From the NCBI GenBank assembly GCA_033819885.1, contig JAQYUZ010000009.1, positions 124,001 to 188,000 of the forward strand: 64,000 bases of DNA, in the 5' to 3' direction. This DNA comes from Microbotryomycetes sp. JL201. Lineage: Eukaryota; Basidiomycota; Microbotryomycetes. Positions 1 to 12,029 of the stretch are shown piece after piece (the stretch's first letter is position 1; the number at the start of each line of letters is the position of its first letter). The translations under genes were made by a program, and so were the position numbers. Below the pieces are notes generated by a model that was not told the origin of the DNA, did no database searches, and was given only the letters and a program-made list of their open reading frames with translations.

Positions 1-1193
1 CTGTCCATGTCCGTCTGTTGAATTGTTGCCAGTGGGAAAGAGGTCGCTGTAGAAACCCTGGTGGCAATTGCCTTTGCCGAAATAGGCCGCAGCCGAGACT
101 TTGGAGATGGTGGCATCGGTGAGGAACTAGTCCAGCCAGTCAGTTTGTGTACGGGGTTGAATCCTTTCGCAACTTACGTCTGCAAAGTTGGATGGCGTCG
201 TTCCTTTCGCTGCGAGGACGATGAACGGCCTCGGCGCATCGAGCTTTGTATGGAAAACGCCAACAAATGGTCCACCGGTGACGGAACGTAAATCTGACAC
301 GCCCTCAAAGTCGAGACCCCACACATCAGCCCGCTGTTTGATTTTGCGTTCGGCTGCAAAGACCCAGTTGATTGCGACACCAAAATCCTTTCTGCGCGCC
401 GCATCAGCTGCCAGTACCATGTCGCTGTCGACGCGTTCGTACACCAATGTCGAGAATGCAGCGAGTGCTTTGGCCACGTCGACGTCAAACACGCGCGTCG
501 TCCGACTTGGAGCCATGTCCGAGTCTAGTGGCCCTGGATTGCTTTCGTACGTCGTCGGATTCTCGCCAGAGAGGGTCGCACGAGCTTTTTGCATAGTTAC
601 CGTAACTTCTTCCCTGTTGAGCAAGTCTGGATCTGGCTAGACATGCGGTCCAGGTGGAATAAGGACGGTGCGACGGGGTTCAAGCTGACACTTGAGTGCG
701 GGCTCACCCAACTGGCCATACCGTAGCCGTTTGCAAAAGTGCTTCCTAACCACTCGAGTAAGCTGCCCCCACCGAAGAGCGAAGCAACCCAGAAAGCGGT
801 CCCGGCGAAGGCGATGGCGACAAAGACGACAGGGTAGATGATCAGAGAAGCTACGGTCGATAATGGGTCACCAAAGATTGAGATTGGAGCCAGTATGAGC
901 CGCGTCAAGAATCGTTTGATCGACTCGCAGGTCCACAACACTCTGCCGTTGACGTCAGTGGATGTTGCGAAGTGTCTAGACGGGGAGTGTGTTACTGACA
1001 ATGCAACGATGTACCACAGATTAAATACTCGAGCATAAGGGTGCTGCAGTGCTCTCTGCCAAGTGTTGATCTGGTCGATGCGTCCAAGCTCTTGCACGTG
1101 CAAGCTAACGACTTGGCCGCCCAAGCTGTGTTGCTCGCGCCGGGGCACAAAAGCCGCTGCCAACTGTGCTTCGGACGTTAGTGGCATGGCCAT
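1..1193 (-). CDS. Class 3 (alpha/beta-hydrolase) lipase, membrane-anchored, C-terminus outside window
   Basis: Partial gene running off the left edge. Exons read as 1193-708, 636-178 and 126-1, joined in phase by GTGAGC/CTAG and GTAAGT/CTAG introns. The start is the ATG at 1193 (a second in-frame ATG follows two codons later); the ORF stays open upstream only through non-ATG codons. The first exon carries two hydrophobic stretches (around IIYPVVFVAIAFAGTAFWVA), so the protein is probably anchored in a membrane. The second exon holds the family's N-terminal block, including the strand segment FIVLAAKGT, and the third continues with SAAAYFGKGNCHQGFY, as in fungal class 3 lipases just before the lid. 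The catalytic GxSxG lies beyond the window. Probable triacylglycerol or phospholipid hydrolase; substrate unknown. Confidence 0.75.
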
Positions 1194-1902
1194 TGGGCCG
1201 GCCAGTGACCGAGAAGCGGCAAGGTGACTGCCTCGGCGATGTCGCGTAGCCGCCAGGTCAACAAGTGGTTGAGCAGACACAAGTACACTTGTGCTGGTCT
1301 TGCAATTTCTTTAGCCTTGACCTCGTGAACCTTTCCAAATTTTCGCGTGGGGCTAGCCAGAATTTGCAAGTAATACCGCGAGTTGATGATTCAAGATATT
1401 CAGCTGTGTATACAGACTTGCACTCAGGTTGACCATCAAAGGCCGAGTACAAGCAGCGTGAATGCGTGCGGTCACGAATGCGCAGGGTGGAATGCGCGCA
1501 GGCATGTGAGGATGATGCAGGGAGATTGACCAGGCGACCGGTCGAAACGATTGAAACTTCTAGCCTTGTGCACTGCCGAAAGATTGCAGTGTTTGTCAAA
1601 GTCGCGTGACGCGACTGATTTCTTGCGAGCGCGTTTGAGGCCCGAGCGTGCAGGCGCGCCTGGGCGCCGGCTGGTGGTTTTCCAGCGTCAGCGTGGCCTC
1701 ACGCGTCTACCTACCACCGAGCTCGCTCCTGTCCTGTCTTGCCGCGGCACTTGTGGCAATCGCTTTGACCGTGCCCGGTTGCGTGTCGCATTCCAGTGCA
1801 GCAGCTTGCAGAGACGCATTCCTCGGTTGGCTGGCGTCACTCGCACCACCGCCGCGCCCGCATCCACGCCTTCAGTGACCTGTCTGCGCGACACTGTTGA
1901 CC
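1194..1902. promoter_or_regulatory. Divergent promoter between lipase and cyclin B, with ACGCG elements
   Basis: No convincing gene; the short open frames here lack codon continuity with neighbours. It separates two divergently transcribed start codons. It holds a perfect 17-nt inverted repeat at 1600-1616 (AGTCGCGT g ACGCGACT) and an exact ACGCGT at 1701-1706. ACGCGT is the MluI cell-cycle box bound by MBF in yeasts; assignment to the cyclin gene is inference from position. Confidence 0.45.
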
Positions 1903-4219
1903 ATGACGGTGAGTTGTACACCTCGAGAGTGTTCCCGTGTCGAGTACTGGCTCTGTCGTGTCGCTGGTTGCCCACAGTCGCTCACTCAACTGTCGGCTTG
2001 TTTGTTTGTTGTTGTTCCGGCGGCTTTAGACTCGCCGCGTGACACGCCGTTCGCTGGCAGCAGGCACAGGAGCCGAGAACGATCTCTCGGGACAGCCACA
2101 GGCGGGCACGTCGGCCATCGAGCCAGCACGCAAGCCTCAGCTCGTCGTCCAGGCGAGGCCGCGCACGGCCCTCGGCGCCAAAGGCACAAATCAAGCAAAG
2201 GTGAGCACACATGGCACGCGCCAATGGCTGTCTGATTACATCAGATGCACGTCTGTGCCAGTCAAACGTCGCCTCGGCTGGCATAGTTGCTGACGCGCCT
2301 GGTTTCTCGTGCCTCATCGCTCGCGCCCACCGTCCACTCGCCGATCGACAATACGGCCAAAATCTTGCCTCGCGACTGCACGTACTCTTGCATGAATAAC
2401 TCAGACTTCCGCCACTGCCATACCAAGTCTGGCTGTGTCTCGCGCGCGTTCGGCTCTGGGCGACGTCACCAACGGCTCAAAGACCAGAGGCACCGCAGCC
2501 ACAGGCACGTCAAAATCAGTCGCGACAAACTCACAGCCGCCCGCTACAGAAGAGCCTGTTCTGTCGAACCCAAGCTCGGGCGTCAGGCGTGTATATCGTA
2601 CGCGCGCATCGCTTGGAGCTGTCAGCAGTGCCGACAAGGTCAAGGCAGAGTCATCAGAGCCAGTCCTTCCGCCAGACGCCGACGACAATGCGATGGCGAT
2701 CGACGAGGACGATCTACACGACTCCAGACCAATTTCCGTAGCAGTTCCCATTGCCCGACCTGTTCGCAACCTGAAACGCACTTCGACGGCCGTCAGCGTA
2801 TCGGGGTCGGGTGGCGGACCGGCGGCGATGGCAGCGACACGCCGCCCTCTGGGTCAAAAGTCGGCAAATACTGGTACAATCGTCCGGCAAGAGGATGTCA
2901 AGGAAAAAGTGAGCAAGGCGACGCTGGCCATGCGAGCACGGCGGCGCCGTGAAGAGGCGGAGCAGCGACAGCGCGAGGCAGAGCGCGAGCTCGAACTCGC
3001 GCGACGAGAAGAGGAAGAACTTGCCGGACATCGCAGCAAAAAAGCACGTACGAGTGAACCCGACCACGACGACTTGAATGTGGCGACGTACGAGGCAGAG
3101 GTTGAAGAGCGCGAGCATGCCTTGGCACGACGACCGAAAGACTATGGCTGGGAGGATCTAGATGAGGGAGACGAGGACGACCCGATGATGGTTTCTGCCT
3201 ACGTCGTCGAGGTGTACGAGTACCTGCGCGAGCTCGAAGTGCGTGCCCCCAAAACAAAGTTAGCCGTCTTGATACTCATCTGTCCACTCGTCCTCTTTGC
3301 AGTTGACGACAATGCCAGATCCAGACTACATGTCGAACCAAGGCGAAGTCAACTGGAAGATGCGTGGCATCCTGATCGACTGGCTGATCGAGATTCATAC
3401 GAAATTCCGCCTTCTGCCCGAGACCATCTTCCTTGCCACCAACATCATCGACCGCTTCCTGTCCAAACGTGACGTGTCGTTGACCAAATTCCAACTCGTT
3501 GGCATCACGGCCTTGTTCATCGCCGCAAAGTATGAAGAGGTCGTTTGCCCTTCGGTGTCCAATTTTTTGTACATGACGGACGGCGGTTACACCGACGACG
3601 AAATCCTGAGGGCCGAGCGATACGTGCTCGGCATGATCGACTTTAACCTGTCATACCCTAACCCGATTCACTTTTTGCGCCGCATCTCGAAGGCAGACGA
3701 CTATGACATCCAAAGTCGCACCATGGCCAAGTACTTGATGGAGATGTCGATTGTCGACCACCGATTCATGGCAACGCCACCGAGCTTGATTGCCGCTGCT
3801 GGAAGCTGGCTCGCGCGCAAGGTGCTCGACCGCGGCGAGTGGGACGCCAACTTGGTGCATTACTCTGGTTACTCGGAGGAGGAGATCAAGCCGACGGCCC
3901 AAATGATGCTCGATTATGTCGTACGCACGTCGCCAAACTTGACAAAATGCTTCCAGGACAAGTCTGTCAAGACGAATCCGTTGCGCGCTTTCCCTCAGGC
4001 CGAACACGAGGTCGAGCACCCCAACTTTGTCAAGAAGTATGCCGCCAAAAAGGTGTGTGAACGGCTTTGCAGTGTGTGAGAGCGCTGAGAGCGCTGACGG
4101 CGCGCGCTGTGTAGTTTTTCAAAGCGTCAACGAGCATCCGGTTGTGGGCCGAAGACACGTACGGCACTAGCCATTCGAGCCGAGCAAGGAGTCCTTCTGT
4201 GACTCCAGCGATCCTCTGA
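1903..4219 (+). CDS. G2/mitotic B-type cyclin
   Basis: Regulatory subunit of the mitotic cyclin-dependent kinase, acting in the nucleus. Exons 1903-1908, 2030-2200, 2405-3238, 3303-4052 and 4115-4219 give 621 residues with all joins in phase. The first exon would be only ATG-ACG, followed by gtgagt; this is chosen because the next exon is open upstream only to its acceptor. A destruction box RSALGDVTN lies in the third exon, preceded by a second similar element (RTALGAKGTN) in exon two, consistent with APC/C-driven degradation. An acidic and Lys/Arg-rich coiled stretch precedes the cyclin box, which starts MRGILIDWLIEIHTKF; the B-type signature HFLRRISKAD follows. The last exon (ending in a Ser/Arg tail) is inferred because reading through would end in a non-conserved tail. 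Divergent to the lipase. Confidence 0.92.
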
Positions 4220-4671
4220 TTACCACAAGATTTCGCCAAGGCGTTGCCAGCTCAAAGCTTTCGAGTCGGACACAACTTTGCGCCTCTCGGACGAACGTCA
4301 ACGAAAACAATACATACATACATACACATGCGCGGGCGCGCGCGCGCGCGCCCGCTCGTTCGATTTACCCTCTTATTCATGGCTATGCTGATTGCTCGAT
4401 TTTACTGATACCCTGATTTCTGTTTTGCTCATTCCTTTTATCTTGTTTCGACATGCATGGTTCTCTTCGCTTGCTTTTCACTGTTTGCTATACCGCGAAA
4501 CACGTACTATAGTCTGCTCGACTGTGTGTCTTGTTCGAGTCTTATCGAGATGCATTATACCTCCATTGTTCACTCGAAAAAGGGAAAGGACAGAGACAGC
4601 CTTGGTTGGAGCGAAAAACATACAACAAAGGCATGATCACCAGAGCCAAGTACGACGAACCCCACTCGGAA
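4220..4671. repeat. Intergenic with ATAC microsatellite and alternating CG tract
   Basis: Tail-to-tail spacer between cyclin B and IES2. No gene seen. About 4310-4328 is a short (ATAC)n run and about 4331-4353 is an almost pure alternating CG/GC tract flanked by CGGG/CCCG, forming a GC-rich inverted repeat with Z-DNA potential. Confidence 0.6.
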
Positions 4672-6277
4672 TCAGCTGGACGCATTCAATCTACGTGTAA
4701 CAGGCAAAGGTCTCTGCTTTGGTGGATAAGGAGGTTGTGTGCCTTGGTTCAAGGTTTGAACAATCTTGTCGTACCCTCCAACTTTGGGTACTGCCCCCCA
4801 ATGACTTTGAACGTAACCTGAAACCTCTGGTACCATGACGATGTTCTTGTATTGTCCAGATTTGATTGAACTGACGTATCTGATCATGGTCGGAGGACCG
4901 ATTGGAGTGACGATCGTTCTTTGCTTTGAAGCGTTCAATCCGGCCGTCTTGACTTGATGTTGTGCGCCAGAGACGGCATCTGATGCGGCATCGCCTTCGT
5001 CTTGAGTCTTTGGCGTGCGCGAGCCTCCTCGACCGCCACCGATTTGCTTTTTCAACAAACGGTTGATCGTCTCGGTTTTCTGTCAAAATTGTAGGATGAG
5101 AGGACGTGAGTTCTGTACCGGGCAAATGTCGTTCAGTAGGACGAAAAACTCGCCTCGTCTTCGAGCTTGGCTTCCTTCTGAGACTTGCGTTTGCGCGCCT
5201 TTTCCGCTTTTTGGAAAGCCTTCTCTGCTTCTGTGAGCTCAGGCTTCTTTGACATGACGGCTGAGGGACGAGTCGGTCAGTCAGCGGGGTTTGTCGAGCG
5301 AGCTCAAGAGAAGTTGCTCACCATTGGACAAGCTCTGGTAATCGGTCCACTCGCCTCCCATCTCTTTGGCGCGCTGTCGAGCGGTTTTGCGGACGCCAGT
5401 TGATCCTGTTGATGTGCCCGAGCTGGTGCTAGCGTCGCTGTCTTGACCATCGAGCTCATCGTCAATGTCATCGTCTACGCAAAATTGAATCTGTAAGCGC
5501 CTGTTCGAATTGCTCGTTTGCGTGTCACTCACCTGGCACGAGCCACTCGTCCGTCTTTGCTTTTTTGCTCGCTTTTTGCCTTGCGTCATTGCTCAGCTTG
5601 AACTTTATCTTGACGCCTTGATCTTTGGACGACACTGTTGACTTTTTGGACGTCGTCTTTTGCTTCTTGTTCTTGTGGCCGGCGTGTGATTTGGTAGACT
5701 TTGATTTGCCTGGCGGTGTGGTCTTTGAGGCGCGTCCTTTCTTGCGCGTGTAGTCTCGAGCGCCGGCATAGTCGTCTTGCGCTGCTGCGTCGTCGTCACC
5801 TGCATCGTCGTCGTCGTCGTCATTGTCATTGTCTGGCTCGTCCAACTCGTCCTTGTCCGAGTATTCGTCCCCGTCATCGTCATCGTCCTCGTCCTCGTCG
5901 TCGTCTTGGAGCATGTCCTCATCGTCGTCATCGTCGTCTTCTGATGGAGTTGGTGGCCTTTTGCGCTTGTTTGATGCGGCGGCCGTCGCGCGTTTGGATG
6001 TCGTGGTGGATGACGACGGTCGCTGCTGCTTGCGCTTGCTTGCCGGCTCGCCTTGCTCGCTGCTGCTCGTCAACGAGCTCAACTCGTCGTCGTCGTCGTC
6101 GCCATCTCTGTCATGCTTGGTTGCGCTTGTAGATTGCAAGGGTTGCTTCGGCTGAGTGACAGTCAACTTGAGCTTGGACGGCTGCGGCGGCTGTACACGA
6201 GCTGCAGGCGGAGGCGAGTCTTCAAGCTCGTCAACTTGATCGCTTTCGGGCGTTGGTGATCTAATCCGCGGGGGCAT
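4672..6277 (-). CDS. IES2: INO80 chromatin-remodelling complex subunit, PAPA-1 domain (IES2/INO80B-like)
   Basis: Probable subunit of the nuclear INO80 ATP-dependent nucleosome remodeller. Exons 6277-5533, 5474-5322, 5260-5154 and 5079-4672 give 470 residues. The N-terminal half is disordered: acidic runs of Asp/Glu (about residues 110-165, encoded by CGT/GTC-type trinucleotide repeats) alternate with Lys-rich blocks. The PAPA-1 region spans the exon joins: KTARQRAKEMGGEW, then KKPELTEAEKAFQKAEKARK, then KTETINRLLKKQ. The C-terminal part (TPIGPPTMIRYVSS) matches the conserved tail of the fungal family. No HIT zinc finger is seen, as in yeast Ies2. The third intron (5153-5080) appears to start with GC (GAG|gcgagt), since this is the only join that restores the PAPA-1 motif. 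Confidence 0.85.
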
Positions 6278-6823
6278 CGTGCGTAGTCGCGTGGGCAGAG
6301 CGAGGTGTTGCGGCGTGCTGCGCTCAAACTGGCTGGTTGCACAAGGTGGCAGCTGATACAGATTTCACCTCATCACAGCCAAGTCCATGCTCAATCAGGC
6401 ATTCGTCCTTGTCTAGGCGAGGCCAACCTGACTACCGTGTTCAAGCCCCCTAATTGATCGCTACTCGGTGCAGTGCTGCGGAATTTCCTGCCGGGCGACG
6501 CGCGCGCCGCGACGCGTTTGCGCTTTCCGGAGAGCGGCCATCCATCGGCCGAGTCTGCGCTACGCCATCATCGACCGTTCGTTTGGCAACGTGTGCGTGA
6601 CAGCTCTTGGTCAGCGCTTGCTCGAAGCCTCGGGCGCAAGCGAGTGACGCGGCGCGCTCCGCTCGGATCGCCAAGGCCCGCGCACACGAGCACACCTGCA
6701 CACGAACGGGCAAACGAGGTCACGCCACACAACACACTCGAGCATCTCGTCATTCGGACGCGCCATTCTTTGGTGTAGCCCGTTGTGCCGAGAATAGACA
6801 GACTTGGGCACGCACGAGAATAG
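6278..6823. promoter_or_regulatory. Divergent promoter, IES2 / glycosyltransferase
   Basis: 546 bp between two divergent start codons. No gene or clear named element seen; C/A-rich stretches (CACACAA, ACGAGCACAC) approach the glycosyltransferase start. Confidence 0.4.
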
Positions 6824-9800
6824 ATGGACGCACGCATGCACGACTCGCTCGCAGCAGCGGCAGCAGCAGCAGACCGAGCAGCCATGTCGTCCTTTGGCAT
6901 CCACGCGCACGGCACTTCAACCACCGCAAGGCAGCAGCACGTCAAGCAACGAACCTCGGGAGGAGGAGCACAATCACACCACCACCAACAACAACAGCAG
7001 CAGCAGCAGCCGCCACTACATCAACATGACGGAACGAGCAGTGGCACCAACGGATATTCTTACACGACATCGCCACCTTCAGGGCCGCCGACGTCACACT
7101 TGCACAAGGCAAAGTCGAGCATCAGCTCCAAACGATCGCTTTCGGCCCCGCCGTCAGTCTCGCGAGTGTTTGCGAGAACGTCAGGCAGACTAGCAAGAGG
7201 TCTGGTCGTCGTCGGAGCCCTCCTCGCCTTGTACACGCTCACAAGAACAAAACCGGCCAGTCCAGAGCCAGCAGCGTTCAGAACAAAGCTCGATTCACGA
7301 TGGTGGGAAAACAAGGATCAGTCAGGTTTGTGTTTGGGTCCATGTTTCCTCTCGACTTGCGGGCGCTGACGCCCATTGACATCCGGCAGATCTTGCAGAT
7401 AAACTCGTGCCAAGACCTCGAATGCCACCACGCCCACCGCGACTAAAACCCCAACTTGCAACGACGCATACGCACGCTCAACTGACACACCTCGCAAGCA
7501 CTGCAAGCACATCGTACACGGCAATCTTGCATGTTGAGAGCGAGTCGCAAGTCTCGCTCATCGGACCGGTCCTCTCCTCGCTTCAGCGGCAGTCTGTCGT
7601 GCCAGAACGGCTCATCGTGTTCGCGAGGCAAGACATCGAACTACCAAGAGCGTCATTCGACCCATCTGTCGAATTTGTGTTGTACAGCGCTTCCGAATCG
7701 GCTGTCGAAGCACTCTTGCGATCCGCCGGATCGTCAACGTCAGACCACCTGCTGCTGATTGACGGCGCATTCAGACGGCTTGCATCATCATACGCCAAGA
7801 GCATGCTCCGAGTAGCGGGAACGAAGGAGTACAGCTCTATGCTGTTGACGGGCGGCGGAATGCGACTACCGCTCGTACCTACCGATGACGGCGCTACGTG
7901 CGTGCGGTTACCTATTGAACGCACCATCGCCATCCAAATACCGACTCAACCGACGTTGATGCACTCTTCTTGGCTTGCTGAGCTTGCGCCAGATGGCGTC
8001 AGAACCGACTTGCCCCTTCAAGCTGCTCTGTCTCTTGCCATGTGGGCGCAGTCGGCCCGTCAAGCAGTGGCGATCCCTCTTGCGAGTGCATTCGGAAAGT
8101 CTGCAGACGCGACAGCGTTGACGGCAGATTGCGAGAAAACACTGCAGACGCTCGTGGGACAGGAACGCCGTCTGGGAGCATTATTTCGCAAGAAATCATC
8201 TAGCTCGGCCGCAAGTACAAGCTCGGCAGGTCGACGCAAACCTGGAGCTTTCGTCGTTCTGCTGGGCGACTCGAGCGAGCTCGAGCACGTTCATGAGATC
8301 GCGTGCGGCGTCGCTCAAGATAGTCGAGTGCACGTCTTGATCATTCAGGAGGGTCTGACAGGTTCCGTCGACGTGTCAACGTTCGGACAAAAATGCCACT
8401 TGGACGCACAACCAATTGCACGGAATGATGTTGTGGACCGTCTCGTCACTCTCGGTCAGATTGACGTAGCATTGTACCTGGCAGACGGTCCCGCTGTGTC
8501 CGTGTTTGATGAGGCCTTGGTGACACTGGACGCAGACTTTGGGCCGAAACGAGGTGCAGCGAGAAGGTCAGCGGCAGAGGTCGACGGCGACGTGGCGCCT
8601 GTTGCAGTTGTCTTGTCAAGCAACGAACTGCAAGAGGCACAATGGATGAGCGCTTTGCCATTAGAGGCGCTTCGTCGTGAGTCATCGTCATCAATTGCTT
8701 GCCATCACTGCTGATGGACTTTGATGAGCAGACTGGCACACGCCACGGATAGATCTCGCGGTCGTGACCAATAATCGAGCCAAATCACTTCAACGTCTCG
8801 TTGCCTCGCTTGAACAAGCTGAATACTATAGCGACCACGTCAACTTGCTCATCAACCTCGAACAGACATCCGATCGCGCGACACAAAAGCTGACGGACGG
8901 TCTCTCATGGCCGCACGGCACGATCACGCTCAAGCACCGCGTCGTGCTCGGCGGTTTGATGCCGGCCATCGTAGAGAGTTGGTATCCCGCGTCAAATGAT
9001 TCGTACGGCGTCTTGCTCGAAGATGACGTCGAAGTCTCGCCCATGTTCTACGGTTGGCTCAAGTTTTCGATTCTGTCATACCGGTATGGCTCTGCAGACA
9101 AGCGTCGAGAAGCGTCGAGAATGTTTGGCATCAGCTTGTACCAACCTCGCAACGTTGAATTGCGACCGGAAGGACGACAGCCTTTCGACGCGCACGCTTT
9201 GTTTTCATCAATGTCGCTCAGTCCAAACCTGCCTTACCTGTCGCAAGTGCCTTGCAGCTGGGGTGCCGCCTACTTTCCCGAGCACTGGAAAGAATTTCAT
9301 CAATACCTCAGCCTTCGACTTTCCGAGATCGCTCTGCCGATTTCCGACACGATCGTGCCAGACATTAAATCGAACCGCTGGCCGCGCAGTTGGAAAAAAT
9401 ACTTTATCGAGCTGGTCTATATGCGGGGTTACTTGATGCTGTACCCCAATTATGACGACTTTATTTCGCTGTCGACGAATCATGTCGAAAAGGGAGAACA
9501 CATCCACAACGATGACGACTTGATCAAGCGCAAGAGTTTGTTTGAAGTCCCGTTGATGGCCCGCCGTCGAACATCGTCACGACAACAACACAACAGTATC
9601 ACGTTGATGGACTTGCCAGAAGGCAAACTGCCAGCTTTGCAGACGATGCCCGTCCTCGACTTGTGGGGTTCGATCGCGACTTCTGAAGATTTGATCGACA
9701 GAGGTTACCAAACCTTGACTCAACTGTCGACGTGTCCGAGCGTCGTTCAAGTTGATCGACCACTCAAGTATGACGCTCGGGAATTGTTGTGCAGGAAAGA

Positions 9801-10170
9801 GTACGATCGAGCAGAGAGGTTGGTCGAGGCTCAACCTCTGAAATCGAGACAACCTCCTGCAATCAGGAACGCTGCGGCCGAGATCATTGCAAATGCGAAA
9901 AAGGCACAAATACAAAGGCAACAACAGTTGGAAGAGGAGCAAGAAGCTGTAGACTTGGAGGCTGATGCTCAAGTCGAGGATGGCCCGGCGGCGATCGACT
10001 CTGACGCGGAATTGGATGACGACCCGGTACCTGTCAATGAACTTTCGACTGATGTCGACGCTGTCGAACAGAATGTTGATCGTCCTCAAGGCGTCGAAGA
10101 GCTTAGAAAAAGAAGACGGCTCGACGATGAGCAAAGGTCCATGAGACGAGCTCGTACAAGAAGACGGTGA
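6824..10170 (+). CDS. Type II membrane glycosyltransferase, family 2-like
   Basis: Predicted 1068-residue Golgi/ER glycosyltransferase. Exons 6824-7325, 7390-8676 and 8753-10170 join in phase. The N-terminus is low complexity (poly-Ala, His/Gln runs at about residues 50-65), followed by one membrane span at about 126-140 (GLVVVGALLALYTL), giving a short cytosolic tail and a luminal catalytic part. The GT2-like fold appears in the third exon: LAVVTNNRAKSLQRLVASL opens the nucleotide-sugar domain, GVLLEDDVEVSP supplies the acidic DDx metal/donor motif, and CSWGAAYFPEHW is a motif also present in plant and fungal proteins annotated as glycosyltransferase family 2. The middle exon (about 430 residues) is poorly conserved. 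The C-terminal 110 residues are a charged, Gln/Glu-rich disordered tail ending in an Arg cluster. Acceptor substrate unknown. Confidence 0.75.
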
Positions 10171-10426
10171 ACATGACCGCGTTGACGGTCCGAGATTTTT
10201 TTTTTACTGTACCTGTAGTGTCATTATGCTCGCATCGATTCACCCTTTTGTTTGTACTCATCAAATGTTGAATGTATCGCAAGTCTGATTTCAGAATTCG
10301 TATTGCAAGCTTTGGGGCAGACGCGAAACGGGAAAAGACGACAAAGACCCGCGAGCCTGCTCGTGGTAAAAATTCGAAGCAAAGACAAAAGTTTGCACAC
10401 CGTTGGATGGCGCACAGAGTCTTGTT

Positions 10427-11496
10427 TCATTTGACTGAAACTTGGGCGAGCTGCCTCGATTTTGCCTCGAGAGCGCGCATTCGTGATTGGTGGCGGCGAG
10501 ATTTGTCAAGACATAGGGTAGCAAGCAATGTTGATGTCTCGATAGCTGTCAGTCCGTAGATCTACAAAATGCCAAGTTGTCAGTGGACAGGCATCAAAGA
10601 TGCGTTCATTGTCGGATTGACCAGAGTGAACAGACGATTGAGAAAAGTACTGTCAGAGCGTGTCAATAATGTTGAGATGAAGTTTCGTGTTGAATAATGT
10701 CTTTGTGCTCACTCTGCCCAGGCACAAAGTAGGTCAACGCACGGTCTCGTGCGTGCCTGCGTAGACAGCAGTAAACAAGTATCGGGCACGTTGTCGAGAA
10801 CGAAACCCTGTACGGCTGACGTCGCGTTCCAGTAGCCGCAGCAAGACAACTGATCCCGGAAAAACATGGTCAGGTCCTGCGTGTTCTAACACAAATTGGC
10901 GAGCTGGCAAACAGACTTTGAACTGAACTTGCTCGATCGTGCTCGTGTCGAGATGTTGCCAAGTTTGCCAAAAGTTCTGTCGCTCTTGCAAAGTGATGAA
11001 CCAGATCATTGAGCCTGTTGCCAATGTATAAAGGACTGGTCCATTGCCAAAACCAGTCGCGCGTCTGAAAATCAGTCGCGGCAATTGGATCACACAGAGG
11101 CAGAAGCGCATACTCAGCAGCACAAGAGCCATTGACAGCCATTTCAACAAGGTTGACGGTCGCCTGAAACCATGAATGAACGCGACAATGCCAGAAAGCG
11201 AGCACAAGACGATTGCGCCGCCGAGTATGAGCGGGACTGGACAAGCATTGTCGTTCAGAGCGTGAGACTGTCTTGAAGAGCAATTCAAACTTTTGAAGAT
11301 GATCCTCACCGATAGTATGCACTTGTGACAGCGCGATTGATTCGAGCACGTGACTGCCGGCGTCGTCATCTTGCATGCGCAGCCAGACGCTCGCAACGAC
11401 GACGAGGATGCCAACAGCGAGCAGTACAATGTCTGAAGCCACCCAAGCTAGCGTGACCTTGGCGTGACGCGTCCAGCGCGCACGACCAAACAACAT
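10427..11496 (-). CDS. Fungal tetraspanin with CCG motif
   Basis: Integral membrane organiser protein. Exons 11496-11323, 11267-10917, 10876-10713, 10649-10622 and 10561-10427 total 852 nt (283 residues), every join in phase. TM1 is SDIVLLAVGILVVVASVWL, TM2 PLILGGAIVLCSLSGIVAFI, TM3 lies in LLKWLSMALVLLSM and neighbours. The large extracellular loop carries EQVQF followed by the hallmark LSCCGYWN (Cys-Cys-Gly codons 10843-10835), plus further loop cysteines. TM4 is IYGLTAIETSTLLATLCL, created only when the 28-nt fourth exon is spliced in. A short basic cytosolic tail follows. Fungal tetraspanins of this sort are linked to appressorium and polarity functions; its role here is not shown. The first intron could start at GTGCAT (11322), chosen because it keeps the TM2 frame. 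Divergent to the SDR gene. Confidence 0.8.
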
Positions 11497-12029
11497 TTTT
11501 GTGGTTATTTGCGATGCTGCACACGGCGCCACAGGCGTGTGTTGAAGGGGACGCTTCCGCCAGGCGTACGCCGTCACGAGACCAGCTCGGAATTCAAGTC
11601 CCAAGCGCCGAACGCTTCAGGGGACGGAGACAGAAGCAGGTCACGTGATGTGAACAATGAAATCACGATTTTTTTACAGAATGCTTTTGTTCAATCTTTC
11701 CGCTGTGACGTGCGTACGCAGGGCAAATCCCTCCCTGAGAGTATGCAGAGTCGCTCCAAGATACAATTACAGAGCCCACTGTCGAGACATTAATAAATGA
11801 GAGGTGTAACACGAACCCGTACCAAGTATAGGTTATAGTACATACATATTGGTGTCACCACACCGCTAACTTTTGCAGCACCTCGCACGCAAAGGCGACC
11901 ACGTTTCGTGAGCGAGAGCGGAACCGACTCTCGGGGATGTGGAGCTGCGGGCTTCAGGGGCTTGGCGACTGATGCCTCTTGTCCCTTGACTCCTGCCTCC
12001 GACTCTTTGCCTCCCTCCACTATCGCATC
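11497..12029. promoter_or_regulatory. Divergent promoter, tetraspanin / SDR, with TCACGTGA
   Basis: No gene. It contains the palindrome TCACGTGA at 11641-11648, 145 bp upstream of the tetraspanin start and about 380 bp upstream of the SDR start; this is the Cbf1/bHLH-type E-box with favoured flanks. Functional use is inference. Confidence 0.4.

Noticed and set aside
2287-2952. 221-codon plus-strand frame overlapping cyclin exon 3
   Set aside because: Arg/Cys/His-rich shadow of the cyclin reading frame; the cyclin frame has the destruction box and joins cleanly.
5605-6155. Poly-Ser, poly-Thr and poly-Arg frames on both strands
   Set aside because: These are other-frame readings of the trinucleotide repeats that encode the acidic region of IES2.
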